A DNA stretch of 17,287 nucleotides from Flavobacteriaceae bacterium (GTDB taxonomy: Bacteria; Bacteroidota; Bacteroidia; Flavobacteriales; Flavobacteriaceae), in the NCBI GenBank assembly GCA_030834365.1, contig JAURFJ010000019.1, positions 1-17,287 on the forward strand, given 5' to 3'. The notes under the pieces are model-generated. The model was not told where the DNA came from. It worked only from the letters and a program-made list of their open reading frames with translations, and searched no databases. This document shows, one piece after another, positions 12,735 through 17,287 of the stretch; within the stretch, counting starts at the first letter, position 1; each line of letters opens with the position of its first letter. Made by a program: the position numbers and the translations under genes.

Positions 12735-14152
12735 CGTTTTGAAGGTGTTAATAACACTTTTAGGTCTTTGTATTCACGAACCATCACAAAGCTAATAAAT
12801 ACGAGAAGCAGCGTGAGCTTAAGTGCCCAATTCGAATCAAAAAGTTGAAATGAGAGGTAGGCTAAAAAGGCCGAGGCCGACACATACACCAACATAGGCC
12901 CTACGCGGTAGGGAATAAAGTAAACCCTTCTACCCCAGAAAAAAGACAAGCACATCATAAGCAAGTAAGCCGAAAAGGTAGCTAAGGCAGAGGCCATGTA
13001 TCCGATTTTAGGAATAAGCACTAGGTTCATCAGCAAAGTGACGGCCGCGCCAATTCCTGAAATAATTGCTCCGATATGGGTTTTGTCTTTGAGCTTATAC
13101 CAAACCGAAAGATTGTGGTAAACACCTAAAAACAGGGCTCCCATTAGCACCCACGGAACCACCTGAAGACCCTCAAGATAAGTTGCATCTCTAATAAACA
13201 GTTGAGCAAGCGGACGCAAGAATACCACCACCGACAAGAACAATACGCTGCCCAGAACCACAAAATAATAGGTCACCTGAGCGTACTGAGTCTCTCGATT
13301 TTCTTCGGTAGATTGCCTAAAGAAAAAGGGTTCAACCCCCATTCTAAAGGCGGTAGCGAATAAGGTCATAAACACGCTGAGCTTGTAGCAAGCCCCATAT
13401 ATTCCGGCCGCACGAGCAGAGTCAAGGCGCGTCAGTAGTATTTTGTCAAAAACCTCGTTAATGATGAAGGCAAATCCGGCGAGCATCACGGGAAGGCCAT
13501 AGCGCAACATTTTTCGCCATATAGAAACGTCCAAAACAAGTCGGTGTCGAGCATAAGCCGGCAAAAACCAAAGAAGTGTAAATGCGCTTGCGATTATATT
13601 TGCCAAAAAAATTGCGTCTATCTCTCGCCCCAGAAACTGTTTTTGAGAGAACAGCAAAAAGTATAAGTTGAATGCGACATTCACTAGAATGCTTAGCGAC
13701 TTAATGGCCGCATAGCGCACGGGCTTCTCCTGGGCCCTAAGCAGAGCGAATGGGACTACCACTAATGCATCTAGGACCAATATAATCACCGTTTTTTGAA
13801 TGAATTCGGGGCGAATACCGATAAGCTGAGCTAATTCATCGTTGAATGCGCTAGCCAGCGCCCAAAAACTGAGAGAGCTCAGCACCAACGACCAAAGGCC
13901 CGTTGACACCACCCTGTCTTGATCTAACTTCTTGTCGTGAAAGTAGCGAAAAAAGGAGGTCTCCATTCCATAGGTGAGCAGCACATTAAATAGGGCAATC
14001 CAAGAATAGATAAAAATGTATTCGCCGTAACCCGAGGCCTCTTTAAATACACTGGTGTATAGCGGTAAGAGCAAAAAAGAGAGCGCCCTGGGCAGAACAG
14101 TGGCTAATCCGTATACAAAAATCTGAGCTCCTAAACGCTTAACTGCACTCAT
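12731..14152 (-). CDS. Polysaccharide flippase of the MOP/MATE superfamily (Wzx-like)
   Basis: Integral inner-membrane protein expected to flip lipid-linked oligosaccharides for surface polysaccharide assembly. 473 residues with about 12-14 hydrophobic segments throughout. The N-terminus VYGLATVLPRALSFLLLPLYTSVF and the following GYGEYIFIYSWIALFNVLLTYGME segment with FFRYFHD are typical of the oligosaccharide flippase family in Bacteroidota. Later blocks include AGIYGACYKLSVFMTLFATAFR with EPFFFR (residues about 250-280). The gene begins 7 nt after the small lipoprotein gene and its last 4 nt overlap dut. The nearby nucleotidyltransferase fits the role. The substrate is unknown, and no polymerase or glycosyltransferase genes adjoin it, so this is not a full O-antigen cluster. 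Confidence 0.88.
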   Translation of the reverse strand: MSAVKRLGAQIFVYGLATVLPRALSFLLLPLYTSVFKEASGYGEYIFIYSWIALFNVLLTYGMETSFFRYFHDKKLDQDRVVSTGLWSLVLSSLSFWALASAFNDELAQLIGIRPEFIQKTVIILVLDALVVVPFALLRAQEKPVRYAAIKSLSILVNVAFNLYFLLFSQKQFLGREIDAIFLANIIASAFTLLWFLPAYARHRLVLDVSIWRKMLRYGLPVMLAGFAFIINEVFDKILLTRLDSARAAGIYGACYKLSVFMTLFATAFRMGVEPFFFRQSTEENRETQYAQVTYYFVVLGSVLFLSVVVFLRPLAQLFIRDATYLEGLQVVPWVLMGALFLGVYHNLSVWYKLKDKTHIGAIISGIGAAVTLLMNLVLIPKIGYMASALATFSAYLLMMCLSFFWGRRVYFIPYRVGPMLVYVSASAFLAYLSFQLFDSNWALKLTLLLVFISFVMVREYKDLKVLLTPSKR

Positions 14153-14159
14153 GGTGTCT

Positions 14160-14549
14160 TTATTGTCTCAATTCGGACTTTATAGTTAACGGAGGGCCTA
14201 AGCGCAAGGTGTCTTTAGATCCTTCAACGTAAAACCGCAGCATTGACTTCTGATTTAGTCCGTGGTTAGTTTCTAGAATGTAGGTTCCATTTTCGTGGGC
14301 CGTCATCTCTGCACTATACCAATCGTCGAAAAGAGCGGTCAATGCAGCATTATGCCCTTGCGGCTGACTCAATTGTATTCGTATCACGTAGCGATGCTGG
14401 CTCGATGGCTTACCTGAAATCTCCTTATTAATACTATACGATTCAATAACCAGATTGTTACGCAAATCAGGTTGTCCAGCTGAAAGAAGTCTGCACGAGC
14501 CCAGAAAAAGGCATAGCGTTAAGGTGAAGGCTATGGATTGCTTAGTCAT
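14160..14549 (-). CDS. Small predicted lipoprotein of unknown function
   Basis: I do not recognise a family. From ATG 14549 the protein has 129 residues: MTKQSIAFTLTLCLFLGSC is a short signal peptide with lipobox FLGSC and Cys19 as the probable lipidated residue. An upstream ATG (14579) would add ten residues, MPIFRQDVFA, before it; I prefer the downstream start because it gives a normal short signal peptide. The mature part looks beta-rich with alternating polar and hydrophobic residues (YVIRIQLSQPQ, GTYILETNHG, MLRFYVEGSKDTLRLGPPL), suggesting a small beta-sandwich. It lies between atpG (54 nt upstream) and the flippase gene (7 nt downstream), so it is co-transcribed with both. A role at the outer membrane or in export is possible but nothing in the sequence fixes it. 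Confidence 0.7.
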   Translation of the reverse strand: MTKQSIAFTLTLCLFLGSCRLLSAGQPDLRNNLVIESYSINKEISGKPSSQHRYVIRIQLSQPQGHNAALTALFDDWYSAEMTAHENGTYILETNHGLNQKSMLRFYVEGSKDTLRLGPPLTIKSELRQ

Positions 14550-14603
14550 GGCAAAGACATCTTGCCTAAAGATAGGCATAGATAGCCACCACGCACAAGT
14601 TAC

Positions 14604-15464
14604 CTAGTCGTTGAGTGCTTCGGCCCCTCCCACAATCTCCAAGATCTCATTGGTGATAGCCGCTTGACGGGCCTTATTGTAGGTCAATTTCAATTGATCC
14701 CTGAGCTCTTTAGCGTTATCGGTGGCCTTATGCATGGCTGTCATTCGCGCTCCATGCTCACTGGCAAACGAATCTCTAATGGCTTTAAAAAACTGAACCT
14801 TGAGCGCTTTAGGAATCAGTTCATTCACCATTTCTTCAGCGGTAGGCTCATAAATATAGTCGTCAGAACCGACTGAAGCGGAAGCCTCCTGAACGAGAGG
14901 CAGCAACAATTCGTCTTTAACGATCTGTGTGGCCGCGTTCTTAAAGGAGTTGTAGATTACCCTGACTTCATCGTATTCCTTGGCGGTAAATGAAGTGATG
15001 ATGGGCTCTATTATTGCGGTTGCATTCTCATAATTCAGCTCGTCGAATAGATTGCTGTGATCGGCGAGAAGCGTTCCGCTATTTTTGAGGGCGTCTTTTG
15101 CCTTTCGGCCTATGCTAATCACCGAAACCTCTGCAGATGGTCTCGCTTCCGCGATCGCCAGCCTGGCGGCCTTAATGACATTCGAATTAAAGGCTCCACA
15201 AAGACCTCGATTTGAACTGATTACTACTAAAAGAACCTTTTTCACTGGTCTTTTCTCGGCATAATGGTTCTCTACATCTTCTCCTAGGCTCGCACTCAGT
15301 CTGCCCAGAAGCTCAGATAGTTTTTCAGAATACGGGCGCATGGCTAAAATAGCGTCTTGGGCTTTCTTCAGCTTAGCAGCAGACACCATTTTCATGGCGC
15401 TGGTGATCTGCATTGTTGAAGAAACCGAAGCAATGCGATTGCGTATTTCTTTGAGATTAGCCAT
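14604..15464 (-). CDS. atpG: ATP synthase F1 gamma subunit
   Basis: Central rotor shaft of the F1 catalytic head, coupling proton flow through Fo to ATP synthesis. 286 residues. The N-terminal helix ANLKEIRNRIASVSSTMQIT with SAMKMVSAAKLKKAQ and the C-terminal helix YNKARQAAITNEILEIVGGAEAL are the conserved antiparallel coiled-coil pair. The middle holds SNRGLCGAFNSNV and EVRVIYNSFKNAATQ. It follows atpA by 12 nt and is not followed by atpD: the next gene is a small lipoprotein, so beta and epsilon must be encoded elsewhere, as is usual in Bacteroidota. Length and ends are normal. Confidence 0.98.
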   Translation of the reverse strand: MANLKEIRNRIASVSSTMQITSAMKMVSAAKLKKAQDAILAMRPYSEKLSELLGRLSASLGEDVENHYAEKRPVKKVLLVVISSNRGLCGAFNSNVIKAARLAIAEARPSAEVSVISIGRKAKDALKNSGTLLADHSNLFDELNYENATAIIEPIITSFTAKEYDEVRVIYNSFKNAATQIVKDELLLPLVQEASASVGSDDYIYEPTAEEMVNELIPKALKVQFFKAIRDSFASEHGARMTAMHKATDNAKELRDQLKLTYNKARQAAITNEILEIVGGAEALND

Positions 15465-15476
15465 TCTGCTTAACTT

Positions 15477-17057
15477 TTAATTCTTGTGACGCTTAGAAAC
15501 CTCAGCCGCTACTTGGGTAAGGGTTTCGATAACTTCATCGGTTAATGATCCAGCTTTTAATGCCGCCAAGGTCTCTGAGTGATTCAGTCTTAAGGTTTGA
15601 ATATAATCAGACTCGAAGGCTTTCACGTTGGAAACAGGAACCTCTCTTAGCAGGTTTTTCGATCCTGCATAGATGATAGCAACTTGAGCCTCTACCGTAT
15701 ACGGATCGTTCTGTGCTTGCTTCAAAATCTCCACGTTGCGTCTACCCTTTTCAATTACATTAAGGGTAGCTGCATCCAGGTCTGATCCGAATTTTGCGAA
15801 AGCCTCCAGTTCTCTAAACTGAGCTTGGTCGAGTTTTAGTGTTCCGGCTACTTTCTTCATCGACTTAATCTGTGCAGATCCTCCAACGCGTGATACCGAA
15901 ATACCCACATTGATGGCGGGGCGCACCCCTTGGTTGAACAGGTCTTGCTCTAAGAAGATCTGTCCGTCAGTGATAGAAATCACGTTGGTCGGAATATAGG
16001 CCGAAACGTCTCCCGCTTGAGTTTCAATGATTGGAAGGGCCGTGAGCGATCCGCCTCCTTTTACCAAGTGCTTGATAGACTCCGGAAGGTCATTCATCGA
16101 CTGGGCAATAGCGTCGTCAGCAATAACCTTTGCCGCGCGCTCAAGAAGCCTAGAGTGCAGGTAGAACACGTCTCCCGGGTAAGCCTCGCGCCCCGGAGGA
16201 CGTCTGAGCAAAAGGGAAACCTCTCTATAGGCCACCGCCTGTTTTGACAAGTCATCGTACACAATAAGTGCCGGACGACCGGTGTCTCTGAAATATTCTC
16301 CAATGGCAGCCCCGGCAAAAGGCGCGTAAACCTGCATAGGTGCAGGGTCAGAGGCATTAGCCGCTACAATTGTGGTATACGCCAGAGCGCCTTTGTCTTC
16401 AAGTGTCTTAGCAATTGCTGCAACGGTAGAAGCCTTTTGACCAATGGCCACGTATATACAGTATACAGGCTGACCTGCATCGTAAAATTCTTTTTGATTG
16501 AGGATAGTGTCGATACAAACCGTGGTTTTTCCAGTTTGACGGTCTCCAATAACGAGCTCTCGTTGTCCTCTCCCGACTGGAATCATGGCGTCAATCGACT
16601 TGATTCCCGTTTGAAGCGGCTCGTTAACTGGTTGACGGTAAATAACTCCAGGCGCCTTACGCTCAAGCGGCATCTCGTACAAGTGTCCCTCGATTGCTCC
16701 TTTTCCGTCAATCGGATTTCCGAGCGTGTCTAAAACACGTCCGACTACTCCTTCTCCTACTTTGAGCGAGGCGATGCGCTGAGTTCGTTTTACGATAGAC
16801 CCTTCTCCTACTACTTTTGAGTGGCCCAATAGCACGACTCCAACATTGTCTTCTTCAAGGTTAAGAACGATTCCCTCTAATCCGCCATCAAACTCAACCA
16901 ACTCTCCATACTGGGCATTAGAAAGACCGTAAACGCGGGCAATACCGTCACCCACGGCCAATACCGTTCCTGCCTCATCTAGTGAAGCGCTCGAATCGAA
17001 GCCCTCTATTTGTTTTTTTAGAATCGCTGATACTTCAGCTGCTTTAAGGTCTGACAT
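15477..17057 (-). CDS. atpA: ATP synthase F1 alpha subunit
   Basis: Non-catalytic nucleotide-binding subunit of the F1 hexamer. 526 residues from ATG 17057. The N-terminal region reads VGDGIARVYGLSNAQYGELV (35-54). Walker A is GDRQTGKT (171-178), the Walker B region is ALIVYDDLSKQ (263-272), and the arginine finger is Arg390 in ISVSRVGGSAQIK. The segment around MNDLPESIKHLVKGGGSLT (321-339) is longer than in E. coli but matches what I recall from Bacteroidota. The C-terminal domain contains LDQAQFRELEAFAKFGSDLD. The gene starts 1 nt after atpH and ends 12 nt before atpG, in the standard delta-alpha-gamma order. No anomalies. Confidence 0.99.
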   Translation of the reverse strand: MSDLKAAEVSAILKKQIEGFDSSASLDEAGTVLAVGDGIARVYGLSNAQYGELVEFDGGLEGIVLNLEEDNVGVVLLGHSKVVGEGSIVKRTQRIASLKVGEGVVGRVLDTLGNPIDGKGAIEGHLYEMPLERKAPGVIYRQPVNEPLQTGIKSIDAMIPVGRGQRELVIGDRQTGKTTVCIDTILNQKEFYDAGQPVYCIYVAIGQKASTVAAIAKTLEDKGALAYTTIVAANASDPAPMQVYAPFAGAAIGEYFRDTGRPALIVYDDLSKQAVAYREVSLLLRRPPGREAYPGDVFYLHSRLLERAAKVIADDAIAQSMNDLPESIKHLVKGGGSLTALPIIETQAGDVSAYIPTNVISITDGQIFLEQDLFNQGVRPAINVGISVSRVGGSAQIKSMKKVAGTLKLDQAQFRELEAFAKFGSDLDAATLNVIEKGRRNVEILKQAQNDPYTVEAQVAIIYAGSKNLLREVPVSNVKAFESDYIQTLRLNHSETLAALKAGSLTDEVIETLTQVAAEVSKRHKN

Positions 17058-17058
17058 G

Positions 17059-17287
17059 TTATAGAATGTTTGAAAATTCTTTTTTTACGCGTTTAATTTT
17101 TCCGGCTACGCTTGCGTCGTAAAGCAAGTCGTCGAGCTTCAGTACGAATCCGCCTATAAGCTCAGGATCTAACTCAACCTTGAGTATGACATTGGGGTAT
17201 CCCTGCTCTTTTAACAGGTTGAGCACGGTCTTCTCCAGGGCATCTTGCTGATCTGCCGAAGCGATCACCAAGGTTACTCGCACCTGA
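17059..17287 (-). CDS. atpH: ATP synthase F1 delta subunit, C-terminal part only
   Basis: Peripheral stalk subunit joining F1 alpha to the Fo b subunits. Only the last 76 codons are in the window; the gene enters from beyond 17287. The visible sequence shows the conserved C-terminal domain: VRVTLVIASADQQDALEKTV, then VELDPELIGGFVLKLDD and LLYDASVAGKIKRVKKEF, with the LIGGF and YDASV blocks diagnostic for the subunit. The GTG at 17283 is an internal Val codon, since the frame stays open to the window edge. It ends 1 nt before the atpA ATG. Upstream atpB, atpE and atpF are expected outside the window. Confidence 0.93.
   Translation of the reverse strand, partial: QVRVTLVIASADQQDALEKTVLNLLKEQGYPNVILKVELDPELIGGFVLKLDDLLYDASVAGKIKRVKKEFSNIL

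Noticed and set aside
14563..14578. TGCCT-N6-AGGCA hairpin between atpG and the lipoprotein gene
   Set aside because: Only 5 bp, no T-run on the minus strand, and it overlaps an alternative start codon; chance is likely.
1..17287. Mobile elements, CRISPR arrays, tRNA or rRNA genes
   Set aside because: No transposase or integrase frame, no regularly spaced repeats, and no cloverleaf or rRNA core sequence was seen; the gene gaps are too short to hide them.

Overview
The window is a housekeeping region of a Bacteroidota chromosome, most likely order Flavobacteriales (a Cryomorphaceae/Schleiferiaceae-type lineage is a guess). The evidence is a Bacteroidota-type RicT with a Cys-rich N-terminus, a CCDC81-type HU membrane protein, a DUF4292 lipoprotein followed by an EnvC-like protein, an ATP synthase operon whose gamma gene is not followed by the beta gene, and TAnnTTTG promoter boxes. 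I see no mobile element, CRISPR array, rRNA or tRNA.

Layout. 1-4017 (minus): a class A penicillin-binding protein cut by the window edge, ricT, and trhO (tRNA wobble-uridine hydroxylation). 4150-5157 (plus): recA, divergent from trhO. 5159-5902 (minus): a PlsC-type acyltransferase, tail to tail with recA. 5960-6934 (plus): trpS, whose stop codon overlaps that of dprA (minus, 6931 to about 8028). 8110-9261 (plus): an HU-type membrane protein and an acyl-CoA thioesterase. 9263-17287 (minus): one tightly packed block read as atpH (partial) - atpA - atpG - small lipoprotein - flippase - dut - sugar nucleotidyltransferase - DUF4292 lipoprotein - EnvC-like protein. Gaps there run from -4 to about 54 nt, so it is probably one long operon joining energy production to cell-envelope work.

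The most unusual observation is that two conserved genes are broken near their 5' ends by in-frame stop codons, while the rest of each frame is intact and conserved. ricT has TAG at codon 38 and TAA at codon 47. dprA has TAG at codon 12. Standard gene calling would start both genes late and hide this. TAG and TAA also end many other genes here, so code reassignment is unlikely; real nonsense mutations, consensus errors, or translational recoding/re-initiation remain.

Other points: a perfect 10-bp palindrome between dprA and the HU gene; a candidate operator over the recA -33 element; a long hairpin just after the recA stop but inside the acyltransferase gene; and an HU membrane protein lacking its usual C-terminal SPOR domain. 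I found no wholly new multi-gene system.
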